DNA of 64,000 bases from an uncultured Burkholderiales bacterium (GCA_937864175.1 CALMJH010000017.1:35054-99053); one strand, 5' to 3'; shown: positions 9,590 through 19,172, numbered from the stretch's first letter. Numbers and translations are program-made. The notes: generated from the letters alone by a model not told the origin.

Positions 9590-10324
9590 TCAGTGCGACA
9601 AGATCTTGCTCAGGAAGTCGATGGCTCTTGGGTGCTTGGGTGACCCAAAGAAGGTGTTGGGGTCGGCCTGCTCCACCACCCGGCCCGCATCCATGAAGAC
9701 CACCCTGTCGGCCACCTCTCGTGCAAATCCCATCTCATGGGTTACACAGACCATGGTGGAACCTTGTTGCGCAAGGGAGACCATGACGTCGAGGACTTCC
9801 TTCACCATCTCAGGATCGAGGGCGCTGGTGGGCTCATCAAAGAGCAAGACCTTGGGCGACATACAGAGAGTTCGAGCGATGGCCACCCGCTGCTGCTGCC
9901 CGCCGGAGAGTTGCCCGGGGTATTTGTGGGCCTGCTCGGCAATCCTGACGCGCTCAAGTTGGGCGAGACCGTTCTCGGCGGCCTGCTTGGGGTCAAGGCC
10001 CAAGACATGAATAGGCGCAAGCGTCAGGTTTTCAAGGACTGTAAGGTGCGGAAAAAGATTAAAGCTCTGAAAGACCATGCCCACCTGCTCTCGGACTCGG
10101 TGGATGGCCTTGAGGTCCTCGGTGAGGTGGGTCCCGCAGACGGTGAGCCGGCCAGCCTGATAAGACTCTAGCGCATTCACACAGCGAATCAGTGTTGATT
10201 TTCCGCTGCCCGAGGGGCCACAGACCACAATGCGCTCGCCAGGCTTCACGTCCAGATCGATCTCATGGAGAACCTGAAACTGACCGTACCATTTGGAGAC
10301 TTTTTCAAAAGAGATGATCGACAT
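9590..10324 (-). CDS. aapP: General amino-acid ABC transporter ATP-binding protein (AapP/BztD-like)
   Basis: [46 protein letters not shown]. Confidence 0.88.
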   Translation of the reverse strand: MSIISFEKVSKWYGQFQVLHEIDLDVKPGERIVVCGPSGSGKSTLIRCVNALESYQAGRLTVCGTHLTEDLKAIHRVREQVGMVFQSFNLFPHLTVLENLTLAPIHVLGLDPKQAAENGLAQLERVRIAEQAHKYPGQLSGGQQQRVAIARTLCMSPKVLLFDEPTSALDPEMVKEVLDVMVSLAQQGSTMVCVTHEMGFAREVADRVVFMDAGRVVEQADPNTFFGSPKHPRAIDFLSKILSH

Positions 10325-10339
10325 GCTCGGGCACCTTCG

Positions 10340-11404
10340 TTATCGTCTGGCTGCTGCAAAGTCCCGCTCAAGACCGCGGGCATATTTGCTCATGGCGCTA
10401 CAAAAAACCCAGTAGACCAACGCAACAAAAATAAAACCTTCCACATAAAAGGGTCGCCATTCTGGATCCGCCAGGGCCAGTCGAAGGCTACCAAAAAGCT
10501 CAAAGAGGCTGACCACGGTCACCAGCGAGGTGTCTTTGAAGAGGGCAATAAAGCTATTGACCAGGGGGGGCACCACGACCCGGAAGGCCTGCGGCAAGAC
10601 GACCTTGCGCTGAGTGAGCCAATACCCCAGCCCCAGAGACTGGGCCGCCTCCAGTTGGCCACGCGGCAGGCTGTTGATGCCTCCACGAATGACTTCGGCC
10701 TGATAGGCTGCACTGAAGAGGGTGAGGCCTACCGCGACCCGGAGCAAGACATCGGGATTCATGCCGCTAGGAAGAAAGAGCGGGAACATAAAACTGGCCA
10801 TAAACAGGACTGTCACCAGCGGAACACCCCGGACGACCTCAACAAAGGTGGAACAGACGGCGCGAATGAGTGGAAGGTCTGAGGACCGTCCCAGGGCCAA
10901 GGCCACCGCAAGCGGCAGAGACAGAAGGTTTCCAATGATTGCCAGCAGGAGGGTGAGGGAGAGGCCCCCCAGTCTCTCGGTCGGGACCGCCTGGAGCCCC
11001 GCGAAACCACCGAGCATCAGGAGCACGGAGAAGACCACCATGCCCACAGCCCCCAACAAGATGGAAGGCCGCCACCACTGTCGACGAGCGATGACCAGGC
11101 AACTCGCCACCATGAGAAGACTCGCCAGTGTGGGCCGCCAGAGTTCTTCAAATGGATAACGGCCAAAAAGAATCAGTCGCCATTTCTCTCCAATAAGCCC
11201 CCAGCAGGCGCCTTCGCCCCGTGCGGCCCGGCAGGCTTCCAGGTTGTTTTCAAAGACTGCCTCGGTCAGACCCCAGGGCACCAACTGGACGGCAAGCCAG
11301 CAGAGAATGGCGAGCGAAAACAACGAAATAACTGAGTTGAGTCGACCCCGAAAGAGGACGCCGAAAAACCCGGGGCTTGCCTTGGTCGACAGAGACTGAA
11401 TCAT
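10340..11404 (-). CDS. aapM: Amino-acid ABC transporter permease (AapM/BztC-like)
   Basis: Multi-TM with QAEVIRGGINSLPRGQLEAAQSLGLGYW permease motif. Confidence 0.88.
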   Translation of the reverse strand: MIQSLSTKASPGFFGVLFRGRLNSVISLFSLAILCWLAVQLVPWGLTEAVFENNLEACRAARGEGACWGLIGEKWRLILFGRYPFEELWRPTLASLLMVASCLVIARRQWWRPSILLGAVGMVVFSVLLMLGGFAGLQAVPTERLGGLSLTLLLAIIGNLLSLPLAVALALGRSSDLPLIRAVCSTFVEVVRGVPLVTVLFMASFMFPLFLPSGMNPDVLLRVAVGLTLFSAAYQAEVIRGGINSLPRGQLEAAQSLGLGYWLTQRKVVLPQAFRVVVPPLVNSFIALFKDTSLVTVVSLFELFGSLRLALADPEWRPFYVEGFIFVALVYWVFCSAMSKYARGLERDFAAARR

Positions 11405-12385
11405 CTACCGCTCCTTCAGGCGACTGGCCCGCTCAAAACGATGCATCAGAAACGAGGTGGCCAGCGAGATGGTGAGATAGACCAGCATGAGCAGCGAGAT
11501 GGCCTCGACCGCATGACCCGTCTGATTCAGCGTCGTGGTCGCTACGCTCACCAATTCTGGATAACCAATGGCTACTGCAAGGCTGCTGTTCTTGGTGAGG
11601 TTGAGGTATTGGTTGGTGGTGGGCGGAATGATCACCCGAAGCGCCTGGGGCAGGATGACCAGGCGAAGCTGCTGCCAACCTGAGAGACCCAAGGCCTTGG
11701 CGGCCTCAGCCTGGCCCTTGGGGACCGACAAAATGCCTGCCCGAATCACCTCTGCGATAAAGGCACTGGTGTAGATGGAGAGACCGGCCAACAGGGCCAA
11801 AAACTCTGGCGAGAGAGTGCCACCCCCAGTGAGGCCGAAGGGGCCCGGCTCTGGGATGGACCAGTCGGAGAACCAGCCCTCGGCAAACCAGGGAAAGTGC
11901 AGGCCGCCCTTGTCCAAATAAAAGCCCGCTCCCATCGCCACGGGCGAGGCATTGTCCGGCAGGGCTGCCGTCAGGGAGAGGTACCAGAAGAAGAGTTGCA
12001 GCAGCAGGGGAATGTTTCGGACAATTTCAACAAAGGATCGGCAGAGGCCAGCAAGCAGAGGGTTGATGGAGAGACTGCCGATTGCAATCACGAGACCCAT
12101 GAGGGTGGCGATGAGAACACCCAGGACCGCGACCCGAAGGGTGTTGAGGATGCCAACGGCATAGGCCCGCCAGTAGGTACTATCGGCCGTGTACTCAATA
12201 GAGCGTTCAGAAATATCAAACCCTGCTGGCCCAGAGAGAAAATCAAAACCCAACTCGATACCACGCTTGGCCAGGTTGTCCTGCAGATTGCCGATGACCA
12301 GCCAGAGTCCAAGCAGCAGGCAGAGCACCAAGAGTGCCTGCCAGAAGGCGGCCCTCAGACGAGGATTGGAGAGAGAAGAAAACAT
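11405..12385 (-). CDS. aapQ: Amino-acid ABC transporter permease (AapQ/BztB-like)
   Basis: AEVIRAGILSVPKGQAEAAKALGLSGWQ permease motif; adjacent to aapM. Confidence 0.88.
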   Translation of the reverse strand: MFSSLSNPRLRAAFWQALLVLCLLLGLWLVIGNLQDNLAKRGIELGFDFLSGPAGFDISERSIEYTADSTYWRAYAVGILNTLRVAVLGVLIATLMGLVIAIGSLSINPLLAGLCRSFVEIVRNIPLLLQLFFWYLSLTAALPDNASPVAMGAGFYLDKGGLHFPWFAEGWFSDWSIPEPGPFGLTGGGTLSPEFLALLAGLSIYTSAFIAEVIRAGILSVPKGQAEAAKALGLSGWQQLRLVILPQALRVIIPPTTNQYLNLTKNSSLAVAIGYPELVSVATTTLNQTGHAVEAISLLMLVYLTISLATSFLMHRFERASRLKER

Positions 12386-12393
12386 CCGCAGAC

Positions 12394-12427
12394 GCAGCAG
12401 GCTGACCCATGGGGATCAGCCCGCTGC
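12394..12427 (-). other. Intercistronic hairpin between aapJ and aapQ
   Basis: GCAGC-a-GGCTGA...TCAGCC-c-GCTGC, 11 paired bp, no U-tract. Confidence 0.65.
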
Positions 12428-12440
12428 CCTGTGACAAGTC

Positions 12441-13469
12441 TTAGCGGATGGGGGGAGCGTACTGCAGGCCGCCCTTGGTCCAGAGTGCATTCTGACCACG
12501 GTCTAGCTTGAGCGGTGTGTTCTTGCCAACGTTGCGCTCAAAGACCTCGCCGTAGTTGCCCACCTGTTTGATGACCCGGTAGGCCCAGGCAGCATCAGAC
12601 CCGAGAGACTTGCCGAAGTCGTTGTTGCCCTGGCCGAGCAGACGCTGGATGCTGGGGTTGGCATCAGATTTCATCTGATCGACATTGTTAGAGGTCACAC
12701 CCAGTTCCTCAGCCTCGAGCATGGCGAAATGGACCCAGGTGACGAGCTTGGCCCAGTCCTCGTCACCACGGCGGACCACAGGCCCGAGGGGTTCCTTGCT
12801 AATGATCTCGGGCAGGATGACGTGGTCGGCAGGGTTTTTCATGTCGTTGGCCCGGATGGCGGCCAGCTGAGAAGCGTCCGAAGTGAAGACCGCACAACGA
12901 CCTTCTGCATAGGCTGCTACCAGAGCCTTCAGGTCCTCATAGACAACTGGCTTGTAGGTCATCTTCATGGAGCGGAAATAGTCTGCAAGGTTCTTCTCGG
13001 TGGTGGTACCCGACTGGACGCAGACCGTCGCACCCTTGAGCTGCTTGGCCGACTTAACGTTGAGTTTCTTGGGAATCAAGAAGCCCTGACCATCATAGAA
13101 AGTGGTGGCGCCAAAGTTGAGGCCCAGCTGGGTATCCCGGCTCATGGTCCAGGTGGTGTTGCGAGAGAGGACGTCAATCTCGCCTGACTGCAATGCGGTG
13201 AAGCGTTGTGCTGCATTCAGGGGCACATACCGCACCTTGTTGGCATCGCCAAGAGCGGCAGCCGCAACTGCGCGACAGAAGTCCACGTCAAAGCCGGTCC
13301 ACTTGCCAGCGCTGTCTGCAATTCCGAATCCGCCCAGGCCAGCATTTACGCCACAGGACAGGGTGCCTTTCTGCTTGACGCTGTCCATAGTCTTGCCCGC
13401 CAGCGCGGGGCCTGCCGTCAACGCAAGGCCAGCGGCCAGCGAGAGGCTCAATAGAGATTTTTTCAGCAT
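12441..13469 (-). CDS. aapJ: Amino-acid ABC transporter substrate-binding protein (AapJ/BztA-like)
   Basis: Signal peptide MLKKSLLSLSLAAGLALTAGPALA; GFDVDFCRAVAAAALGD, VCVQSGTTTEKNLADYF; start trimmed from ORF start 13526. Confidence 0.88.
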   Translation of the reverse strand: MLKKSLLSLSLAAGLALTAGPALAGKTMDSVKQKGTLSCGVNAGLGGFGIADSAGKWTGFDVDFCRAVAAAALGDANKVRYVPLNAAQRFTALQSGEIDVLSRNTTWTMSRDTQLGLNFGATTFYDGQGFLIPKKLNVKSAKQLKGATVCVQSGTTTEKNLADYFRSMKMTYKPVVYEDLKALVAAYAEGRCAVFTSDASQLAAIRANDMKNPADHVILPEIISKEPLGPVVRRGDEDWAKLVTWVHFAMLEAEELGVTSNNVDQMKSDANPSIQRLLGQGNNDFGKSLGSDAAWAYRVIKQVGNYGEVFERNVGKNTPLKLDRGQNALWTKGGLQYAPPIR

Positions 13470-13521
13470 GCACGACTCCTCTTGGATGAAGTAAGAAACA
13501 TCTGACCAGCACGGTTTAGCG

Positions 13522-13537
13522 AGCAACTAGTGTGCCT
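13522..13537 (-). promoter_or_regulatory. Candidate sigma-54 promoter upstream of aapJ
   Basis: Minus strand AGGCACACTAGTTGCT (GG-N10-GC; consensus TGGCACGN4TTGCW). Confidence 0.65.
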
Positions 13538-13584
13538 GATTCGGCCCCAACAAGGCGGCTTCAGAGCCGGGACTGGGGCAAACC

Positions 13585-15417
13585 CTAGTGCCCGGCTGTT
13601 GCTGACTGTCGGGCCTGAAGGGCCCAGAGTTCGGCATAGCGCCCACCGGCTGCCAAGAGGTCTTGGTGACGTCCCTCTTCAACCAGCTCGCCCTCCTCTA
13701 GGACCAGAATGTTGTCGGCGTCCACAATGGTCGACAGGCGATGGGCGATGACTAGTGTGGTGCGGCCCTGGGAGACCTCCCGAATCTCAGCCTGGATTGC
13801 TCGTTCTGACTCCGTATCCAGCGAGGATGTGGCCTCATCAAAGACCATGATGGGCGGCTGCTTGAGCAGGGCCCTTGCGATGGCCACCCGCTGCTTTTCA
13901 CCGCCGGACAGCTTGAGTCCCCTCTCGCCCACAACAGTCTGCAGGCCGTCAGGCAGCTTAGACACTAACTCGCCGAGGTGGGCAGCCTGTGCAGCCGCCG
14001 CAATCTCCTGGTCGCTGGCATCGGGGCGGCCATACCGGATGTTGTAGGCCAGTGTGTCGTTGAAGAGGACGGTGTCCTGGGGAACGATACCGATGTTCTT
14101 TCGAACCGAGGCCTGTCGAACCGCCGAGAGGGGCTGCCCATCAATGAGGATGCGACCCGCCTGGGGGTCGTAAAACCGGTAAAGCAGTCGCGAGAGAGTG
14201 GACTTTCCAGCACCTGACGAGCCCACGACCGCTGTCGTCTGGCCAGCGGGGCAGACAAAGGACAGGCCATTGAAAATGGGGCGACGGGCATCGTAGGCAA
14301 AGACCACGTTGTCAAACCGAATCTCTCCGGAGGCTACCTGAAGGTCTGGTGCATCTGGGTGGTCCGCAATCTCTCGGTGGACTGCCAAGAGGCCAAAGAG
14401 CCTCTCCATATCGATGATGCTCTGCTTTACCTCACGGTAGAGGACCCCAAGAAAATTAAGGGGGATGTAGAGCTGAATCATGAAGGCATTCACCAGGACT
14501 AAGTCGCCCAGCGTCATGCGCCCCTCCACCACGCCAACCGTGGCCTGCCAGACCATAAGGGAGACGGCAAGGGCAATGATCAACGACTGACCTACGTTGA
14601 GAATCGAGAGGGAGACTTGGCTTTTGATGGCAGCCTCTTGCCAACGGGCCAGGCTCTGGTCGTATCGTCGAGATTCGAAGGCCTCGTTGTTGAAGTACTT
14701 CACCGTCTCGTAATTCAACAGCGAGTCAATGGCTCTGGCATTGGCCTTCGAATCGAGTTCGTTCATCTGGCGCCGAAAGTGCGTACGCCACTCTGTGATC
14801 GCGATGGTGTAGGCCGCATAGAGCACGAGGGCGGAGAGCGTAATGACCGCGAAGATGGGTGGGTACTGCCAGGCCAGCCAGGCGGTGACCAGCAGGACCT
14901 CTACGGCTGTCGGCACGATGCTGTAGAGGGTGAAATTGACCAGAGTCGAGACGCCGCGGGAGCCTCGCTCGATGTCACGCGTCAGACCTCCGGTCTGCCG
15001 CTCCAAGTGGAACCGAAGCGAGAGGCTGTGAAGGTGCTCGAAGACACGCTTGGAGATGTCTCGAACGGCCCCCTGCGTGACTCGGGCAAAGACCACCTCA
15101 CGGACTTCCGTGAAGGCCGTAGAGGCCAGCCGCATTAGGCCGTATCCCAGAATAAGGGCGGTCGGTACGGCCAAGACGGCCGCCGGCGTTGCGGTCAGGT
15201 GATCCACGATGTCTTTTAAGAGGATTGGCACACCCATGTTGGCCAGCTTGGCCAAGACCAGAGCCGACAAGGCAACAGCAATCCGAAGGCGATAGGCCAG
15301 GAGATAAGGAAGGAGGCTGCGAATAACAGCCCAGGCACCCTTGGGTGCCCCGAGTGGCGTGGGGTGGCGAGCGGCCTGGGCCGGATCGAACTCGACCGTG
15401 GAAGTCTGATGTCGCAT
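13585..15417 (-). CDS. Atm1/heavy-metal-type ABC exporter (fused permease-ATPase)
   Basis: LLNYETVKYFNNE Atm1 signature; VGSSGAGKSTLSRLLYRFYDP, LSGGEKQRVAIARALLK. Confidence 0.88.
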   Translation of the reverse strand: MRHQTSTVEFDPAQAARHPTPLGAPKGAWAVIRSLLPYLLAYRLRIAVALSALVLAKLANMGVPILLKDIVDHLTATPAAVLAVPTALILGYGLMRLASTAFTEVREVVFARVTQGAVRDISKRVFEHLHSLSLRFHLERQTGGLTRDIERGSRGVSTLVNFTLYSIVPTAVEVLLVTAWLAWQYPPIFAVITLSALVLYAAYTIAITEWRTHFRRQMNELDSKANARAIDSLLNYETVKYFNNEAFESRRYDQSLARWQEAAIKSQVSLSILNVGQSLIIALAVSLMVWQATVGVVEGRMTLGDLVLVNAFMIQLYIPLNFLGVLYREVKQSIIDMERLFGLLAVHREIADHPDAPDLQVASGEIRFDNVVFAYDARRPIFNGLSFVCPAGQTTAVVGSSGAGKSTLSRLLYRFYDPQAGRILIDGQPLSAVRQASVRKNIGIVPQDTVLFNDTLAYNIRYGRPDASDQEIAAAAQAAHLGELVSKLPDGLQTVVGERGLKLSGGEKQRVAIARALLKQPPIMVFDEATSSLDTESERAIQAEIREVSQGRTTLVIAHRLSTIVDADNILVLEEGELVEEGRHQDLLAAGGRYAELWALQARQSATAGH

Positions 15418-15441
15418 GGCCCCATTGTAGAGGGGCCATGC
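15414..15441 (-). other. Perfect 10-bp inverted repeat containing the exporter start codon
   Basis: GCATGGCCCC-N8-GGGGCCATGC; ATG of 15417 gene lies in the 3' arm. Confidence 0.75.
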
Positions 15442-15456
15442 TGGCGTTACGGCAGG

Positions 15457-15921
15457 CTAGTAGGTCTTGTAGGACAAGTACTTTCCAGACATGACAATCT
15501 GTACCCGGTCCCCATTGGGATCCGGCTGTCTTTGTAGGTCCATCTTGAAGTCGATGGCGCTCATGATGCCGTCACCGAATTCCTCGTGGATGAGCTCTTT
15601 AAAGGTGGTTCCGTAGACGGAGATGAGTTCATAAAACCGATAAATAAGCGGATCCGTTGGAACGGAGGTCCGCAGCGACCCCTTGTAGGGGACCGCCTCC
15701 AACACCGGGACAGCCTCGGCTGGGAGGTCGAAAATTTTAGCGATTGTCTTGGCCTGAGCATTGGTGAGAGCCATCTGACCGAGGCAGGCTGCGGTCACCC
15801 ACTCCTTCGAGAGTTTGAGCTTCGGCGCCACGTCGGCCCACTTGATTCTCTTTTGAATCTTGGTGGCCATGATCAGATCGGTGACGTCCTCACGGGTTAG
15901 GGCCTTGACTGCTGCTGGCAT
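15457..15921 (-). CDS. cynS: Cyanate hydratase (cyanase)
   Basis: DPLIYRFYELISVYGTTFKELIHEEFGDGIMSAIDF with catalytic Arg, Glu, Ser. Confidence 0.95.
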   Translation of the reverse strand: MPAAVKALTREDVTDLIMATKIQKRIKWADVAPKLKLSKEWVTAACLGQMALTNAQAKTIAKIFDLPAEAVPVLEAVPYKGSLRTSVPTDPLIYRFYELISVYGTTFKELIHEEFGDGIMSAIDFKMDLQRQPDPNGDRVQIVMSGKYLSYKTY

Positions 15922-15935
15922 TTAGATCTCCTTGG

Positions 15936-16808
15936 TTAGTTGAGGGTGTTGGGGGAGGTAGCTGCTGCGGTTGAAAGACCGGGTGTGACGAGTCGAGTGG
16001 TCTGGGGCTTTTTCTCCAGACCTGACGAGATGGCCTTCGCCCGATTGACCAGAAAATCGACGAGGTGATTGCGAATCGGGTAGTACTGGGGCTGGTGGTG
16101 AAGTGTGGCTCTGCGTCGGTCGCGGGGAAGTGTGTTGACCACCACCTCGGCAATCATGGCCTGAGGACCGTTGGACATCAGCATGATTTTGTCGGCTAGG
16201 AAAATGGCCTCATCAACGTCATGGGTAATCATGAAAACCGTCTGACCAGTCTCTTGAACAATCGCCAAAAGCTCATCCTGAATGCTGCCTCGCGTCAGGG
16301 CATCAAGGGCCCCAAACGGCTCATCAAGCAGCAGCATCTTTGGCTGAATCGAGAAGGCTCTTGCAATGCCCACGCGTTGCTTCATGCCCCCAGACAGCTC
16401 AGACGGCCGCTTGTCCTCAGCCCCTTTAAGGTGGACCATCTCGATGTATCGCATCGCATGCTCCTCCACACGGGCTTTTGACCAGTCTGGGTAGCGGGAG
16501 CGGACAGCGAATGCAACATTCGCCTTCACCGTGAGCCACGGCATTAGTGCATGCGTCTGGAAGACCACCCCGCGGTCCAGGCTTGGCCCTGCAACCTCCC
16601 TGCCGTCCATCAGAACCTGACCTCCGGACTGGCTCTCCAGACCTGCTAGGACGTTGAGAATCGTGGTCTTGCCGCAGCCCGAATGTCCAATAATGCAGAC
16701 GAACTCTCCTTTTTCAATTCCAAAATGAACCCCTTCAAAGACAACGGTCTCCCCGCCTGTCCGAAGGGGGTAGGTCTTCCGAAGGCCATCAACGCGTAGA
16801 AATGACAT
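15936..16808 (-). CDS. Nitrate/cyanate-type ABC transporter ATP-binding protein
   Basis: GHSGCGKTTILNVLAGLE, LSGGMKQRVGIARAF, LLDEPFGALDALTR; adjacent to cynS. Confidence 0.9.
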   Translation of the reverse strand: MSFLRVDGLRKTYPLRTGGETVVFEGVHFGIEKGEFVCIIGHSGCGKTTILNVLAGLESQSGGQVLMDGREVAGPSLDRGVVFQTHALMPWLTVKANVAFAVRSRYPDWSKARVEEHAMRYIEMVHLKGAEDKRPSELSGGMKQRVGIARAFSIQPKMLLLDEPFGALDALTRGSIQDELLAIVQETGQTVFMITHDVDEAIFLADKIMLMSNGPQAMIAEVVVNTLPRDRRRATLHHQPQYYPIRNHLVDFLVNRAKAISSGLEKKPQTTRLVTPGLSTAAATSPNTLN

Positions 16809-16814
16809 GGTCTT

Positions 16815-17657
16815 TTAATCCTTGTAGGTGAGCGCTCTCTGAAGCCGAGCAAACAGCGCGTCCAGCAGCATGCCGACCAGCCCGATGGCCAAGACAGCGA
16901 CCAGGATGTTGGCAATCGAGAGGTTGTTCCACTCATTCCAGACGAAGTACCCGATTCCTGTTCCTCCGACCAACATCTCAGCGGCGACGATGACAAGCCA
17001 AGCGATGCCAATCGAAATCCGCATGCCGGTCATGATGGTGGGGGCTGCTGCGGGCAAGACCACGACCAGCGCTTTTCGCACCGGATTGAGCTCAAGCGTC
17101 TTGGCAACATCCAACCACTCCTTGCGAACCGCTGAGACTCCGAAGGCCGTATTCATCAGCATTGGCCAGACCGAGCAGATGAAAATCACGAAGACCGCCG
17201 AAACGTTGCTGTCCTTCAAGGTGAAGAGTGCCAGCGGCATCCAGGCCAATGGGGAGATAGGCTTGAGAACCTGTATGAATGGGTCGAGGGCCCGCATCAA
17301 CAAAGGAGACATGCCGATGAGAAACCCCAGGGGGATGGCGAGCAGGGCGGCCAAGCCGAAGCCCATGGCCACGCGCCCAACCGAATAAGCCAGTTGAATA
17401 CCGATGCCCTTGTCATTCGGCCCGTTGTCATAGAAAGGATTGGACAGCGCCTCAGCCAGCTTTGCTGCTAGATCTGCGGGCCGAGGGAAAGCGGACTGTT
17501 GACCCGAGGCCGCTGAACCTCCGACTAGCCGCGCATATTCATCGTCAACAACCTGCGCTGACGAAACAGGCATGGTCGCGATGTGCCAGATGACCAAAAA
17601 AGTCACCAGAAGCAGCGCCGACACAACCCCGGCCCGGAGATTTAAGGAGGCGGCCAT
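16815..17657 (-). CDS. Nitrate/cyanate-type ABC transporter permease (NrtB family)
   Basis: LGFLIGMSPLLMRALDPFIQVLKPISPLAWMPLALFTLKDSN; GTGIGYFVWNEWNN. Confidence 0.9.
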   Translation of the reverse strand: MAASLNLRAGVVSALLLVTFLVIWHIATMPVSSAQVVDDEYARLVGGSAASGQQSAFPRPADLAAKLAEALSNPFYDNGPNDKGIGIQLAYSVGRVAMGFGLAALLAIPLGFLIGMSPLLMRALDPFIQVLKPISPLAWMPLALFTLKDSNVSAVFVIFICSVWPMLMNTAFGVSAVRKEWLDVAKTLELNPVRKALVVVLPAAAPTIMTGMRISIGIAWLVIVAAEMLVGGTGIGYFVWNEWNNLSIANILVAVLAIGLVGMLLDALFARLQRALTYKD

Positions 17658-17659
17658 GG

Positions 17660-19033
17660 TCAGTACCGTCCGATCTTGAAGCTTTTTGCGTAGTTGGCCG
17701 CCTTCGTGGGATCAAAGACCCTACCCATGACCGTAAACGTCTTGCTACTGGTCGTCGGTGGCGTCAGTCCCGCCTCCTTCATGAGCCTCGCGGCATCGGT
17801 CGCCAAGAAGACCTCACGGGCAACCTTCTGGTAGTCCACGTCCCCTTTGATCTGCCCCCAGCGCTGCATCTGGGTAAGGATCCAGATGGCAAAGGACTCC
17901 CAGGGGAAGGGATCGAAATCGATCCGGTTGGGATCTTTTTTAACGTTACCCAAGCCATCGGCATACGTGCCGGTCAAGACCTGCTCAACCACCGTCACCG
18001 GCTGATTCAAATAATTAGTCGGAGCGATCGCGGCGGCAATTTCCTTGCGATTCTCAGGTTTGCGGGCATAGGCCGTTGCCTGAACGATGGCGCGGAGCAG
18101 TGCGCCATAGGTGTTCGGCATTGACGTCACGAAGTTCTTGCTCGCCGCAAAGGCGCAACAAGGATGGCCGTCCCAGATTTCCTTGGACAGAATATGAATA
18201 AATCCAACGCCGTCGTAGACCGCCCGCTGGTTCACAGGGTCGGGTGCCAAAAATCCATCGATATTGCCAGCCCGCAGGTTGGCCACCATCTCGGGGGGCG
18301 GGACCACCCGAATCTGAATGTCGGTGTCCGGATCGAGGCCATACTCCGCAACGTAATAACGAAGAAGGTAGTTGTGCATGGAGTAATCAAAGGGGACGGC
18401 AAACTTAAAACCCTTCCAAGACTTCGGGTCGCGGCGGTCCTTGTGCTTCATGGCCAGCGTGATGGCCTGACCATTGATATTCTCGACAGCCGGCATGGTG
18501 TACGGCTGTGGTGCAGCGCCAGCACCAAGGCTGATCGCAAGAGGCATGGGAGACAGCATGTGGGCGGCGTCATATTCTTGATTGAGAGTCTTGTCCCGAA
18601 TGACGGCCCAGCCAGCTGTCTTGACGACCTCGACATCCAGACCCTGTTTTGCATAAAAGCCCATCGGATGCGCCATGATGATGGGCGTTGCACACGTGAT
18701 GGGGATGAACCCCACCTTGAGTTTGGTCTTCTCAAGATTTCCCGGGCTGGCCGCAAAAGCCTCCTTGGCCAGAGCCATTGGAAAGAGACTCGAGACCGCT
18801 GCCATCGCCGTTGGCTTCCCGACCGCCTTCAAGAAAGCTCGACGCAGTCGGTCATCGGGGAACAACGCCCGCATCACGCCCTGTTCAACAACCCTCTCCG
18901 CAAGCGTCTGATCCTGCAGGGCCGTTGCCTGGGCCTCCGCCGAGAGGTGTTCCTCTTGATTTGCGTGACGGCCGCAAGCACAGCCGGTCCGAAGGTTGAT
19001 GTCGTGGTGGAATGGGTTCGAGAATATCGACAT
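17660..19033 (-). CDS. NrtA/CmpA-family ABC transporter substrate-binding protein
   Basis: LKVGFIPITCATPIIMAHPMGFYAKQGLDVEVVKTAGWAVIRDK; RRAFL Tat-like motif; adjacent permease/ATPase. Confidence 0.9.
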   Translation of the reverse strand: MSIFSNPFHHDINLRTGCACGRHANQEEHLSAEAQATALQDQTLAERVVEQGVMRALFPDDRLRRAFLKAVGKPTAMAAVSSLFPMALAKEAFAASPGNLEKTKLKVGFIPITCATPIIMAHPMGFYAKQGLDVEVVKTAGWAVIRDKTLNQEYDAAHMLSPMPLAISLGAGAAPQPYTMPAVENINGQAITLAMKHKDRRDPKSWKGFKFAVPFDYSMHNYLLRYYVAEYGLDPDTDIQIRVVPPPEMVANLRAGNIDGFLAPDPVNQRAVYDGVGFIHILSKEIWDGHPCCAFAASKNFVTSMPNTYGALLRAIVQATAYARKPENRKEIAAAIAPTNYLNQPVTVVEQVLTGTYADGLGNVKKDPNRIDFDPFPWESFAIWILTQMQRWGQIKGDVDYQKVAREVFLATDAARLMKEAGLTPPTTSSKTFTVMGRVFDPTKAANYAKSFKIGRY

Positions 19034-19070
19034 GGAAGACTCCTGTTGAAGAGTGGGCCCCTCCCCTCAA

Positions 19071-19086
19071 TGCAGAATCTGTGCCA
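19071..19086 (-). promoter_or_regulatory. Candidate sigma-54 promoter of the nrtA-like/cynS operon
   Basis: Minus strand TGGCACAGATTCTGCA (GG-N10-GC), about 38 nt upstream of the start codon. Confidence 0.72.
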
Positions 19087-19172
19087 AGTCACTTACCGCC
19101 ATGGTTGTCCCGTGCCTGCGCGAGCACCAGGGGCCGGCCAAAGCCCACCTCCTTCAGCAGACCGATCTACGA

